Part shown: positions 19,054-27,856 of the stretch, piece after piece
Numbering within the stretch: the first letter of the stretch is position 1
Layout of the letters: each line of letters begins with the position of its first letter
Assembly (NCBI GenBank): GCA_965221935.1
Contig: CBDCSZ010000053.1
Span: 12,100 to 76,099, forward strand
DNA from: JAPOXR01 sp965221935
GTDB taxonomy: Bacteria > Pseudomonadota > Alphaproteobacteria > Rhodobacterales > Rhodobacteraceae
Reading direction: 5' to 3'
DNA: 64,000 nucleotides
Position numbers and translations under genes: made by a program
Notes under the pieces: generated by a model
Told to the model about the DNA's origin: nothing
Seen by the model: the letters and a program-made list of their open reading frames with translations, nothing else
The model's database searches: none

Positions 19054-19980
19054 CTAGTAGTCTGCGCCTTCAGTGACGGGTCCAAAGACTTGGCCGTGAT
19101 GCCACTTCAGGAATTCGCGCCCCGGATAGTCCTCTGTTTTTTCGGGCAGAATGATGGGTTTGCGCGCGAACCGCTCAAGGAATTGGTCTCTCCCGGCGCC
19201 GGCCGCCTTTGGCGAAATGACGACCGTGTGTTTTGGCGAAAGTGTGAACGCGCCGCGATCGAACAGCCGATGGTGCATGGCACATAGCGAAAGACCGTTG
19301 CTCACCTTGTCCCGATCGGCGCCGCCGACATGGTGCCATCTGATATGCGCCGCTTCCAGTGCCACCGGCATGCCGCGGATGCGAACCGAGAAGGCGCACA
19401 CTGCGCACTGTTCACGATAGGCCTGTAAAACCGCTCTGGAGAAGGTCTGGTCTCGCGGTCTGCGCCGGACATGCACGAATTCCTGCGCCGGGTCGTCCGG
19501 GTAAGCAGTATTGATTCCGACGGCCTCGAGAATTTCATCGTGCATGTTATCCGGGAAATGGGCGTCTAGCAGCGAATACGCGATGTCGAGCGCGGCTGCA
19601 TTGTCTTGCTGCAGCGCGAGGTGCACATCGGATGGCAAACCGCCGCGCGCTCTCTCCGCGCGCAGCGAAGCGATGTGCGCACCGCCTTTTTTTGTGAGGG
19701 TGATCCGTTCGGCTTCAGGCACTTCCCAAACGTTATCGCTCTGCAGATGCCAAAATGGAGCCTCCGGGTGCGCGCGTTTTCGCGGCGGTCCGAAACGGCA
19801 CAGCAATTCCTCCACTTCGGGGGCAATCTTGTCGTAAGTCGCCAATCGCGCTTCATCCCGAAGACACCGCCCAATTGCCCATAACGCGAGCAGAGGCTTG
19901 TGAGGTGCCCGCACGCCGTGACTGCTCCAAACCTTGAGATTGGCGAACAGTCTCCGCAGCTCGCCAGGCGTCATGGTCAT
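19054..19980 (-). CDS. Phosphorothioate-recognising-type HNH restriction endonuclease
   Basis: About 308 aa from the ATG at 19980 (or 19974); an extension to 20139 adds 53 residues without family similarity. The N-terminal domain TPGELRRLFANLKVWSSHG, PHKPLLALWAIGR, GPPRKRAHPEAPFWHLQ matches the sulfur-binding-domain type of ScoMcrA/SprMcrA-like enzymes. The C-terminal HNH core shows EQCAVCAF, ALEAAHIRWHHVGG and VSNGLSLCAMHHRLFDRG, with the metal and catalytic His/Asn positions in place. Members of this family cut DNA carrying phosphorothioate marks. No dnd genes are visible in the window, as expected for a defensive stand-alone type IV enzyme. Function is by family; not tested. Confidence 0.82.
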   Translation of the reverse strand: MTMTPGELRRLFANLKVWSSHGVRAPHKPLLALWAIGRCLRDEARLATYDKIAPEVEELLCRFGPPRKRAHPEAPFWHLQSDNVWEVPEAERITLTKKGGAHIASLRAERARGGLPSDVHLALQQDNAAALDIAYSLLDAHFPDNMHDEILEAVGINTAYPDDPAQEFVHVRRRPRDQTFSRAVLQAYREQCAVCAFSVRIRGMPVALEAAHIRWHHVGGADRDKVSNGLSLCAMHHRLFDRGAFTLSPKHTVVISPKAAGAGRDQFLERFARKPIILPEKTEDYPGREFLKWHHGQVFGPVTEGADY

Positions 19981-20250
19981 CGCGCCAGGACTCTGCGCTT
20001 CATCCCGCTGGCGCGCGGCTTTGTTGATGTGTTGGCTGGCGGCAATCTCATCATTGGACTTTCGACGTTTTCCTGAAGTGGCTGTCGTGTCAACCGGCGT
20101 GAGTCTGCTGTTCCGGACAGCGGGCGCAAAAATACTCATGGAGCGGATCAGACCACGCGAACAGGTTTGCCTTCTGTTCTCCGTTGCCGCATACTGACCG
20201 GCAGCCTTGGTTGGTCTGCAAGTGAAAATCAGCGATCGAAAGGCAGTGCC

Positions 20251-20685
20251 ATGAATCTCAAATTTCTCATACCGGTGGTTTGCGGGTTCGCCGCAGCGAT
20301 ATGCCTCGCCCAGTCCGCAAATGCGGATCCAAGAGGCGTATGGATAACTGAAGGCAGTGAGTCTCGTGTCGAGATCAAACCCTGCGGAGACCGTCTCTGC
20401 GGAACGATCGTCTGGATGCGGGAACCCAAAAACGATGACGGCTCTCTGAAACTTGATAGTGAAAACCAGAATGCTTCGCTGCGGGACCGGCCCATACTCG
20501 GACTCGATTTACTATGGGACTTTATTGATATGGGCGGCGGAAAGTGGGCTGAAGGCAAGATCTACAATCCGAAGGACGGCGCAACGTACCGATCTGAACT
20601 GCAGGTCATCGACTCTTCGACACTGAAGGTCTCAGGTTGCGTGTTCATATTCTGTCAAGAGCAGACCTGGATACGGCATAAGTGA
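20251..20685 (+). CDS. DUF2147-family exported protein
   Basis: A 144-aa protein. The start ATG at 20251 gives a clear signal peptide (FLIPVVCGFAAAICLAQSA then NAD). The mature part reads RGVWITEGSESRVEIKPCG, LCGTIVWMREP and GKIYNPKDGATYRSEL, the DUF2147 pattern of a small periplasmic beta-fold protein. Molecular function of the family is not settled. The stop lies 29 bases before the truncated SDR. Confidence 0.85.
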   Translation: MNLKFLIPVVCGFAAAICLAQSANADPRGVWITEGSESRVEIKPCGDRLCGTIVWMREPKNDDGSLKLDSENQNASLRDRPILGLDLLWDFIDMGGGKWAEGKIYNPKDGATYRSELQVIDSSTLKVSGCVFIFCQEQTWIRHK

Positions 20686-20701
20686 AACCCGCTCTCAGGC
20701 G

Positions 20702-21400
20702 GCATTCAGGGCCGTGGCGCGCGGTTTGAGCGCGGCGGGGACTGCAGTCGTGCTGCATGTGCGAACCGAAAAAGCTGTTCGTCCATTGGAGAAACAACTC
20801 TCCGGGCTTGGCCGGCGCGTCTGGTCGGTCGCCTGCGACCTCGCTGCCGAGGATGCGGGAAGCCAGCTTGTCAACGTCGCCGAGGAGATGACCGGCGGGA
20901 TCGATATTCTGGTCATCAATGCGTCGGCACAGGTCAATGCCGAACTGGATGGTCTCAGCGCCGCGGATTTCGAAAGTCAGATCAATGTGAAACTTCGGTC
21001 GACAGTTGAAATGATGCAGGTGTGTCTGCCGAGGATGGCATCAAGAGGTTGGGGGCGTGTCGTCAGCATCGGCTCAATCAACCAGGCCCGTCCGAAAGAC
21101 ATTGTCACGATCTACGCCGCAACCAAGGCGGCGCAGCACAATCTGGTACAGAGCCAGGCGCGGGCATTCGCCGGACAGGGCGTTCTGCTGAACACGATCG
21201 CGCCGGGACTGATCGATACCGACCGCAATCTCGACCGCAGACGCGCCGACCCCGAGGCTTGGGAAAGATATGTGCGCGGTCTCAACTGGATGGGCCGCGA
21301 GGGACGACCGGATGAGATCGTCGGCGCGGCGATTTACCTGGCATCCGATGCCTGCAGCTTCATGACCGGTGAGACAGTCTTCATCACCGGCGGGTTTTGA
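20702..21400 (+). pseudogene. Short-chain dehydrogenase lacking its cofactor-binding N-terminus
   Basis: The readable frame (GTG at 20714) starts at VARGLSAAGTAVVLHV, which is the end of the first helix of an SDR. The TGxxxGxG strand that should precede it is absent. The bases just before (GGCGGCATT then CAGG) look like the last part of a GGIG-RAVA motif with a one-base change. The rest is normal: ILVINASAQVN, SIGSINQ, IYAATKAAQHNLV (catalytic Tyr and Lys) and NTIAPGLIDTDRN. Only 29 bases separate it from the DUF2147 stop, so a deletion has probably removed the 5' end. It is likely inactive, as it cannot bind NAD(P) normally. Confidence 0.75.
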
Positions 21401-21463
21401 CCGTCCATTGAGCGCAATCCGCCGCCGCTCCGGCCGGTCGCGAATCTGGCGGAAACCGGACGA

Positions 21464-22498
21464 TTATGCCTGTCTTCGCGCTGGCTGCGGGTTCAGCATG
21501 ACCGGCTCCGCCGACCAGGACGGCAGATTGAAGAGCGTGAACACGGAAAAATCGAGAATGGCGCCGGCCGCCGCCGGATTCAAGGCGTTTTCGACCGCGG
21601 CTTCGAACAGCAGCTGCGGGCGGGCGGCGAGGGCAAAGTTGAGCACGCCGCTTTTCAGCATCGGCGCGGTGACCGCGTTGGCCTCGTGGCCGACGACACA
21701 GATGTCCTTGGCGCAGTCCTGAATCTCCAGGGCGCGGGCCAGCCCTTCGTTGGCACCCGCGACGTTGTAAATCGCCGACAGCCCCGGACTGGATTTCAAC
21801 AGCTCCGCGACCGCCCGCCGCGTCTTCTCCACATTGTCTTCCCCCATCGCTTCTCCGACCATGGCGATGCGTGGAAAGGCGGCCCGCAGCGCCGTCCGGA
21901 ATCCGATCTCGCGGTCGTCGTGGCAGCGGAACGCGTGATCCCCGAGCAGGACCGCGACTCCCGCCGGGCGGTCGCCGATCACGCTGCCGACAAGATATGC
22001 GGCTGTCTGTCCTGCGGAGCGATTGTCGATCCCGACATAGGCGTCGCGCGCTTCCGGCGACAGGTCGGAAATCAGCGCGACAACGCGTTTGCCCTTGGCG
22101 CGCGCCCGGGAAAGCTCGCCGGTGAGCCTGTCAGTGTTCTTGGCGGTAATGACGAGCGGACGCGCGGTGTCGGCGCACAGCGTCCGAACCAGCTCGTGAA
22201 CGCTCGCTTCATCTTCCTGCCACATGTCGAACAGAAGCAGCCCTTCCCGCCCGGCGAGAGCGCTGACGCGGCTGAGCTGCGACATCAGGCCGCGGCCGAG
22301 ACGCAGCACGATATCGACATCGCCGCGCGCTGCGCCTGCCGTTTCCCGCTGCCTGGAGAGGCTTTCCAAAGTGGATTCGACCGCGGCCCTGGTCCGCGGA
22401 TGAACGCCGGACCGGCCGTTCAGCGCCCGGTCGATCGTTGCCCGCGAGAGGCCGGTCTCGGCGGCCAGTTCAGCGATTCGAATCCGGCGAATCGTCAC
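21464..22498 (-). CDS. LacI-family transcriptional regulator
   Basis: A 344-aa protein. The N-terminal helix-turn-helix is IRIAELAAETGLSRATIDRA, then LNGRSGVHPRTRAAV. The periplasmic-binding-like effector domain follows, with GLLLFDMWQEDEASVHEL, VGIDNRSAGQTAAYLVGS and ICVVGHEANAVTAPML, typical of sugar-responsive members. It is divergent from the ABC sugar importer genes, and the 210-bp region between them holds two palindromes that are candidate operators. It probably represses importer and catabolic genes until a sugar binds. Confidence 0.9.
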   Translation of the reverse strand: MTIRRIRIAELAAETGLSRATIDRALNGRSGVHPRTRAAVESTLESLSRQRETAGAARGDVDIVLRLGRGLMSQLSRVSALAGREGLLLFDMWQEDEASVHELVRTLCADTARPLVITAKNTDRLTGELSRARAKGKRVVALISDLSPEARDAYVGIDNRSAGQTAAYLVGSVIGDRPAGVAVLLGDHAFRCHDDREIGFRTALRAAFPRIAMVGEAMGEDNVEKTRRAVAELLKSSPGLSAIYNVAGANEGLARALEIQDCAKDICVVGHEANAVTAPMLKSGVLNFALAARPQLLFEAAVENALNPAAAGAILDFSVFTLFNLPSWSAEPVMLNPQPARRQA

Positions 22499-22528
22499 CT
22501 CCCAGGGTCGATGCTCATTTTACATCAA

Positions 22529-22550
22529 TATCTGACTGTTTTTTCAGATA
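22529..22550. promoter_or_regulatory. Candidate LacI-type operator palindrome 1
   Basis: TATCTGA, eight bases, TCAGATA: a perfect 7-bp inverted repeat 31 bases upstream of the regulator start and 160 bases upstream of the permease start. Position and symmetry suit a LacI-type dimer. A role as a hairpin is less likely because it is followed by no T-run on either side in the right place. Confidence 0.5.
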
Positions 22551-22577
22551 CTGGCTGCAAGATCGTAGGTTTGATGC

Positions 22578-22592
22578 ATAATGATTGATTAT
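22578..22592. promoter_or_regulatory. Candidate operator palindrome 2
   Basis: ATAAT, five bases, ATTAT, within an AT-rich patch in the same divergent region. Weaker than the first palindrome and could overlap the permease promoter. Confidence 0.3.
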
Positions 22593-22709
22593 CATGACGG
22601 TTTCAAGATCGGTGAAGGGTTTTGATTTGCAACGAAATTGCTTGATCGGTGTCCCTCATGCCCGGTCAAGCGGATGCGCGCGCCCTGTGGCACCGGGGAG
22701 GAGAGGGAC

Positions 22710-23726
22710 GTGACAACGGTCAACAGCGGGAGCGATCCCGCGGCAAGCGCCGAAATCGGCCTAAAGCGACCGCCAAAAACCAGGCTTGACAGGCTCATCG
22801 CCCGGCCGGAGTCGGGCGTCGTGCTGGCGGCGGTCGTGGTCTACATTTTCTTTGCCATACTGGCGCCGCATTTCCTCACCGAGCGGGTCACAGCGAACAT
22901 CCTGCTGGCGAGCGCATCGCTTGGCATCATCGCGGTGGGCGTTGCAACACTGATGATTGCCGGTCAGTTCGACCTCTCGGTCGGATCGGTTTACGGCCTC
23001 AGCGCCGCGGCGGTTGTGTTCATGGTCAATGCCGGCATTCCCGGCTGGGCGGCGCTGCCGCTGGTGATGGCCCTGGGAATCGCGATTGGCGTGGCCAACG
23101 GATGGCTGGTGACCCGTCTGGGCGTGCATTCGCTGATCATCACGCTTGGCGGGCTGATGTTCTACCGCGGCGTTCTGCTTGCGCTCACGGAGGGATTTCC
23201 GATGCGGCTCAAAGAGCCGGACCCGACGCTTTCCGCCCTCGATTTTGAACTCGGCCCGATCCCCGGACCGTTCTTTGTCTTCCTGCTGCTTGTGGTGATC
23301 TTCACCTATGTGCTTGCGACGACGCGTTTCGGAAACTGGCTGTACGCCACCGGAGGTTCGGCGGAGGCGGCGCGCGGCATGGGGGTTCCGGCGAGAAAGG
23401 TCCAGCTCACCGCGTTTGCCATCGCTTCAATGCTCGCATGCATTGCGGGCTATGTCTCGGTGACGCGCTATTCGTCAGTCGACGCCCTGCGCGGCACCGG
23501 GATGGAACTCGAAGTTGTGCTTGCGGTTGTCGTCGGCGGCGCCTCGCTCAACGGCGGATACGGCTCGATCGTCGGCGCCATGCTGGGCGTGCTCATCATC
23601 GGAATGATTCAGCAGGGCCTGATCCTTATGGGGATCTCGGTCTACTGGTACCGCGCCGGCATCGGCCTGTTGCTGATCGTCGCCGCCGTCGTCAACGAAC
23701 GGGTTCGCCGGAGCAGTGTCCAATGA
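22710..23726 (+). CDS. ABC sugar transporter permease (RbsC type)
   Basis: About 338 aa from the GTG at 22710, chosen because GGGGAGGAG lies 7-15 bases upstream. Around ten hydrophobic segments include GVVLAAVVVYIFFAILAP, LGIIAVGVATLMIAGQFDLS (the conserved permease motif with the Asp-Leu-Ser pattern) and VVLAVVVGGASLNGGYGS. This is the BPD_transp_2 family that imports ribose, xylose and related sugars. The stop overlaps the ATPase start (ATGA). First gene of the operon under the divergent LacI regulator. Confidence 0.93.
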   Translation: MTTVNSGSDPAASAEIGLKRPPKTRLDRLIARPESGVVLAAVVVYIFFAILAPHFLTERVTANILLASASLGIIAVGVATLMIAGQFDLSVGSVYGLSAAAVVFMVNAGIPGWAALPLVMALGIAIGVANGWLVTRLGVHSLIITLGGLMFYRGVLLALTEGFPMRLKEPDPTLSALDFELGPIPGPFFVFLLLVVIFTYVLATTRFGNWLYATGGSAEAARGMGVPARKVQLTAFAIASMLACIAGYVSVTRYSSVDALRGTGMELEVVLAVVVGGASLNGGYGSIVGAMLGVLIIGMIQQGLILMGISVYWYRAGIGLLLIVAAVVNERVRRSSVQ

Positions 23727-24493
23727 CCGCTCCGATCCTCGAATTGCGCAATGTCGATAAATCGTTCGGCCGGGTGCGGGCCCTCCGCGGCATCGATTTC
23801 GAGGTCAGGCCGGGTGAAGTCATTGGCCTGCTCGGGGACAACGGCGCCGGAAAATCAACCCTGATCAAAATTCTCGTCGGCGTCCACCAGCCGAATGCGG
23901 GCGAGATCCTGTGCGATGGCGAGACCGCGTCCATCGGCAGCCCGCGCGACGCGATGGCCCGGGGAATCTCGGTCGTCTATCAGGATCTGGCGATCATTCC
24001 GCTGCTCGCGGTCTGGCGAAATTTCTTTCTGGGCCGCGAGGAACAAGTCTCCCGCCGGCTGCCTTTCCACTACCGGCTGAAGGCCAGCGAAATGCGTAAC
24101 GAGGCGCGGGATGCGCTGCACGATCTTGGCATCCATATCGACGATGTCGAACAGACCGTGGCCAAGCTTTCCGGCGGCGAACAGCAGTCGATCGCGATCG
24201 CCCGGGCGGTGTATTTCGACAGCCGCGTGCTGGTGCTTGACGAGCCGACTGCGGCCCTCAGTCTCAAAGAGACGGCGAAAGTTCTCAGCTACATTGAACA
24301 GGCGCGCAATCAAGGCGTCGCCGTAGTCTTTATCACGCACAACATCAATCAGGCCCTGCAGGTCTGCGACCGCTACACAGTGCTTTTTCACGGCGCCGTC
24401 GCTGAAACTGTCAGCCGGGGCGAGGTGACCGAAGAGGAACTCGCCAGCCTGATCAATTCAGGAACCCGCGAAATGCATCGCGCCGGCGCCTGA
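23723..24493 (+). CDS. ABC sugar transporter ATPase, single-domain (RbsA half)
   Basis: A 256-aa ATPase. Walker A is GLLGDNGAGKSTLIKIL, the Q-loop ISVVYQDLAIIPLLAV, the signature LSGGEQQSIAIARAV, Walker B LVLDEPTAALS and the H-loop FITHNINQALQ. RbsA proteins usually have two ATPase halves; this is the single-domain form also common in this importer family. It is translationally coupled to the permease. Confidence 0.92.
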   Translation: MTAPILELRNVDKSFGRVRALRGIDFEVRPGEVIGLLGDNGAGKSTLIKILVGVHQPNAGEILCDGETASIGSPRDAMARGISVVYQDLAIIPLLAVWRNFFLGREEQVSRRLPFHYRLKASEMRNEARDALHDLGIHIDDVEQTVAKLSGGEQQSIAIARAVYFDSRVLVLDEPTAALSLKETAKVLSYIEQARNQGVAVVFITHNINQALQVCDRYTVLFHGAVAETVSRGEVTEEELASLINSGTREMHRAGA

Positions 24494-24570
24494 CGGGTTT
24501 TCTGCAGTCTGCAGAACTCCGCTTCGGCGGAATCCACGCCGGATTGCCGGCACAAAAGGGGGGATACCCA

Positions 24571-25397
24571 ATGTTTAAAACCGTGAGTCGTTTTTTTGGC
24601 GCGGCTGTGCTCGTCGCCGCAGCGGGCGGAGTTGTGGCCCAGGACCATTGTGAAGGCCGCGAGCGGCAATTTCATCTATTACGCAACCCACGCCATCGCT
24701 CACCCGGTGTGGGAAACCGTGCGGCGCGGCGCCGTGGCCGGCGCGGCCGACAATTGTCTCGAAATCAAGTGGACGCAGGATGTTAACTTTTCTATCGAGA
24801 CCACGATCAACCGGATGGAAGCGGCGATTGCCGAACAACCCGACATGCTGGTGATCACGGCAACGGATCCGGTCGCCATGCGGCCAACCGTGATGCGCGC
24901 GGTCGAGGCCGGCATTCCGATCATTGCCATCAACACGCTTGATCCGGCTCCAAAACCTGAGCGGCTGCCATACATGATCGGCATCGCCGCCGGCATGTAC
25001 GAAAGCGGCGAGGCGGCGGCCCAGCAGGTGCTCGCCAAAAACCCGAATATTCGCAATGCCGTCGTTCCCAACCATGCGGTCGGGCATGTCGGCCTCGAAG
25101 CGATGGCAGCGGGCTATATCGACACCATCGTCGCCAGCGGCGGCACCGCCGAACAGATCGTGATCGGCGCTGACACCGGCCAGAACACGGCGATGCTTTC
25201 GAGCTACATGCTGGCCAATCCCACAACGGATTCGGTGTTCTGCATGGAGTCGGGATCGCTCTGTTTCGAGCCCATTCTGGATGTCGCCCGGCGGGAAGGC
25301 TATTCGGACCAGCTGACGCTGTTGTCTTTCGACATTTCGCCGGCGCTTATTGAAGCTGTGGAAACCGGAGAAGCTGTCGCCGGAATCGACCAGCTAA
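24571..25397 (+). pseudogene. ABC sugar-binding protein, N-terminal and central part (frameshifted, then cut by IS1380)
   Basis: The start ATG at 24571 follows AAGGGGGG. A signal peptide (FGAAVLVAAAGGVVAQ) is read in one frame. The mature protein continues one base off, at TIVKAASGNFIYYATHAIAH (shift in 24640-24645; deleting one G gives AQTIVKAAS). The periplasmic-binding fold follows: INRMEAAIAEQPDMLVITAT, AVEAGIPIIAINTLDP and AAGYIDTIVASGGTAEQIV. At 25394-25397 (CTAA) the gene is interrupted by the IS1380 element after AGIDQ. Its last 53 codons reappear at 27857-28015. Without this protein the importer has no visible local substrate-binding partner. Confidence 0.85.
25394..25397. repeat. 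Left 4-bp target-site duplication (CTAA) of the IS1380 element
   Basis: CTAA here and at 27857-27860 flank the IS1380-type inverted repeats. Joining across one copy gives an uninterrupted binding-protein frame (AGIDQ-LMYMQGYL). Confidence 0.75.
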
Positions 25398-25410
25398 CCT
25401 GAATATCTCA

Positions 25411-26130
25411 GTGCGCCGTGGAAAGGCGCGTTTTCCTTGCGGGTGCGAAACCCGCTCAGCAATTGTCGCTTCGGCTGGCAGCAGCCAGAGCGGTTTACGG
25501 AGGTAACGATGTAGACTGAAGCACTCTGGTGCAGAAGGGCCGCTTCGGGCGGCTCAGCGACCATGCAGGCCGGAACGCGAGTGAACGCCGAGCAGGCCTC
25601 GAAAAGGGCAATGCGGGAGTCGACCCTCCTGAGATTAGGGGAAGACCGATGGCGGTCCGGGAAGCAAGCGGCAGACGCACCGGTCCGTTTCCGCCGGGGT
25701 AGTGGCGTCGGCATGCATGGAAGATGGAAAGCGCAGCAACACGGGAAGCCCTGTCGGTGGCGGGTGGACGCCAACCGGAAATCCGCGAGGACCAGTCCGG
25801 GCCGGCAGGGTGGCGGACAGGCCCGTACGACTGAGGACGCCGGGTAATGCCGGTCGAGGAAAGGGGCCTGACTTCGGGAACGGCACAGAAAGGGGGCAGG
25901 GCATGGCCACTGGCGAGAGCCTATCAGGACCACACAGTGTTCGGAAACTCCAGACTGTGCCACATGCAGAGGCATGATCCCGTCGGAAAGCCGGATGCGG
26001 GAAATCCACACGTCCGGTTTGATGAGCGGGGGACTGGAAACGCGGCCAGGGGAGCCGGACTGAGGCCCGGAGCGAAAGCGACGGACAAGCCACCGGACCC
26101 TAAAGCTGGCGCGCCAGCCCCCGACTCTAC
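25411..26130 (+). ncRNA. ORF-less group II intron inserted in the left end of the IS1380 element
   Basis: The 5' end is GTGCG, the group II consensus. Domain V is visible at 25987-26020: AAGCCGGATGCGG, a GAAA loop, TCCACACGTCCGG; it has the AGC triad and one C-A mismatch in the stem. A domain VI-like foot pairs GGGGGACTGG near 26029 with CCAGCCCCC near 26114, and the intron ends CCGACTCTAC, giving the usual AY 3' end. The six bases before the intron (ATCTCA, IBS1) are perfectly complementary to TGAGAT at 25631-25636 (EBS1). No reverse transcriptase/maturase frame exists, so splicing or movement would need a maturase from elsewhere. The loop between domains V and VI is longer than usual. Confidence 0.72.
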
Positions 26131-26212
26131 CACAGTGGGTTGCGAAACAGGGGAGACGCTGCTATAAGCTGTTGAATTGAATAAACTAACGTCTCAAAAG
26201 CGAGGTCTCCTC

Positions 26213-27610
26213 ATGACGACAGTCTGTACCGGTCCGAAGCTCTCCTGTCAATCCCCGGACGGTGTCCGCCAGCCCCGCATCGAGGCCGATTTCTCGGGCG
26301 GGACGATCACCTCCGGCGCCGGCGTCCTGCTCGCAGGCCTCGCCGCGCAGGGCATGAATCTGTTTGACCGGCTGGGCGCGTGCTTCCGCGACCACCGCCG
26401 CCCGGAGCTCACCGTGCACGACTGCCGCAGCCTGGCGGGGCAGCGGGTGCTCGGCATTCTGCTCGGGCACGAGGATCTCAGCGACCACGAGGAGCTGCGG
26501 AAGGATCCGGCCCTCGGCTCCGTTCTGGGGCGCCTTGAGTCCCGGCGGGCGGACTGCGAGCCGCTGGCCGGGAAGAGCACGCTGAACCGGTTCGAGCTGT
26601 CCGCCGCCGGCGTCGACCCGGGGAAGGCCCGGAAGATTGCGGCCGACTTCGAAAAGATGGACCGGCTGATGGTCGATCTCTTCATCGAGAAGCATGCGGA
26701 GCCGCCGGAGGAGATCGTGATCGACCTCGACGCCACCGACTTCGAGCTGCACGGCGGCCAGGAGCGGCGGTTCTATCACGGGTATTACGATGAATACTGC
26801 TATCTGCCGCTGCTTTACTTCTGCGGCAGGGATCCGGTGATGGTCCGGCTGTGCGCCGCCGGCGGCGACCCGGCCGCCGGCGTCGAGGAGGATCTTGAGA
26901 CACTGGCGCGGCGGCTGCGCGCGCGCTGGCCCGGCACCCGCGTCATCCTGCGGACCGATTCCGGCTTCTGCCGGGATTCCATCATGTCCTGGTGCGAGCG
27001 GACCGAGGGGGTCGATTACGTCATCGGCGTGGCCCGCAACGCCCGTCTGGAGGCGAAAACCGCGCGCCAGCTGCGGCGCTCGCGCAGCCGCGCCGCCGCG
27101 ACCGGCGTGAAGTCGCGGCGGTTCCGCTCTTTCAGACACCGCACGCGGGACAGCTGGAGCCGGGCCCGCCGCGTCATCGGCAAGGCCGAGGCGCTGCCGG
27201 GGCGCGGGGCGCCGAAATCAAACGCCCGCTTCATCGTCACCTCGCTGCCGGCCTCGGCGCATCCCGCCCGGAAGCTCTACGAGGATTTCTATTGCGCGAG
27301 GGGCGACGCGGAAAACCGTGTGAAAGATTTGAAAACGGGCCTTTTCGCGGACCGCTGCTCGTCGAACCTGTTCGGCGCCAACGCCCTGCGGCTCCGCTTC
27401 TCGGCCTTCGCCCACATCCTGCACAACCGCGTCGCCGCGGCGGCCGGAGGGAAGCTGGCCAGAGCCGCGCCCGAGACGCTGCGGCTGCGGCTGCTGAAGA
27501 TCGGCGCAAGGGTGAGAATGTCGGTCCGGCGCATCCACTTCGCCCTGTCCGGCGCCTGCCCGGACCGGGAGGCCTTCGCCGCCGCATGGATGAATCTCGC
27601 CCCCGACTGA
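26213..27610 (+). CDS. IS1380-family transposase
   Basis: About 465 aa. The ATG at 26213 has GAGGT eight bases upstream; a TTG at 26177 is a poorer start. The DDE core is visible: EIVIDLDATDFELHGGQ (first Asp), RVILRTDSGFCRDSIMSWC (second Asp) and YCARGDAENRVKDLKTG (Glu). The C-terminal LRLRFSAFAHILHNRV is typical of IS1380. The frame is uninterrupted, so it could be active. Confidence 0.92.
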   Translation: MTTVCTGPKLSCQSPDGVRQPRIEADFSGGTITSGAGVLLAGLAAQGMNLFDRLGACFRDHRRPELTVHDCRSLAGQRVLGILLGHEDLSDHEELRKDPALGSVLGRLESRRADCEPLAGKSTLNRFELSAAGVDPGKARKIAADFEKMDRLMVDLFIEKHAEPPEEIVIDLDATDFELHGGQERRFYHGYYDEYCYLPLLYFCGRDPVMVRLCAAGGDPAAGVEEDLETLARRLRARWPGTRVILRTDSGFCRDSIMSWCERTEGVDYVIGVARNARLEAKTARQLRRSRSRAAATGVKSRRFRSFRHRTRDSWSRARRVIGKAEALPGRGAPKSNARFIVTSLPASAHPARKLYEDFYCARGDAENRVKDLKTGLFADRCSSNLFGANALRLRFSAFAHILHNRVAAAAGGKLARAAPETLRLRLLKIGARVRMSVRRIHFALSGACPDREAFAAAWMNLAPD

Positions 27611-27856
27611 CCTCTCCTCAGCCCGGGGCAGCCTCTCAGACCGAAATCCCGCCGCGCCTCGCCGGGGGAGGCCCCGGCTCGCCCTTCCGCCGGAAAACGC
27701 GCCGCTCTGACGCCCGGAGACGCCTGAACCGGCCTCCCGGCGGTGAAAAATGACCGCAAAAACGCCTCCGCCGGCCGCCGGCGAGGGCGGCGGCTCCAAA
27801 AACCGCCGGAAATCCGTCACGCAGGGGCTTTCGCTTTCAGGTGTGAGAAATGCAGG

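Larger units (their letters stand above)
25398..27856 (+). mobile_element. IS1380-family insertion sequence carrying a group II intron
   Basis: A 2459-bp element inside the sugar-binding protein gene. Its ends read inward CCTGAATATCTCA (left) and CCTGCATTTCTCACAC (right, minus strand). The duplication is CTAA, the short size usual for IS1380. The transposase gene is intact. The left end is interrupted after 13 bases by a 720-bp group II intron (25411-26130). With the intron removed, the left end becomes CCTGAATATCTCACAC and matches the right end at 14 of 16 positions. Without the intron the element is 1739 bp, a normal IS1380 size. Confidence 0.82.

Noticed and set aside
24640..24645. Programmed frameshift in the sugar-binding protein gene
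   Set aside because: No slippery heptamer or downstream structure was evident; a simple one-base insertion explains it better.
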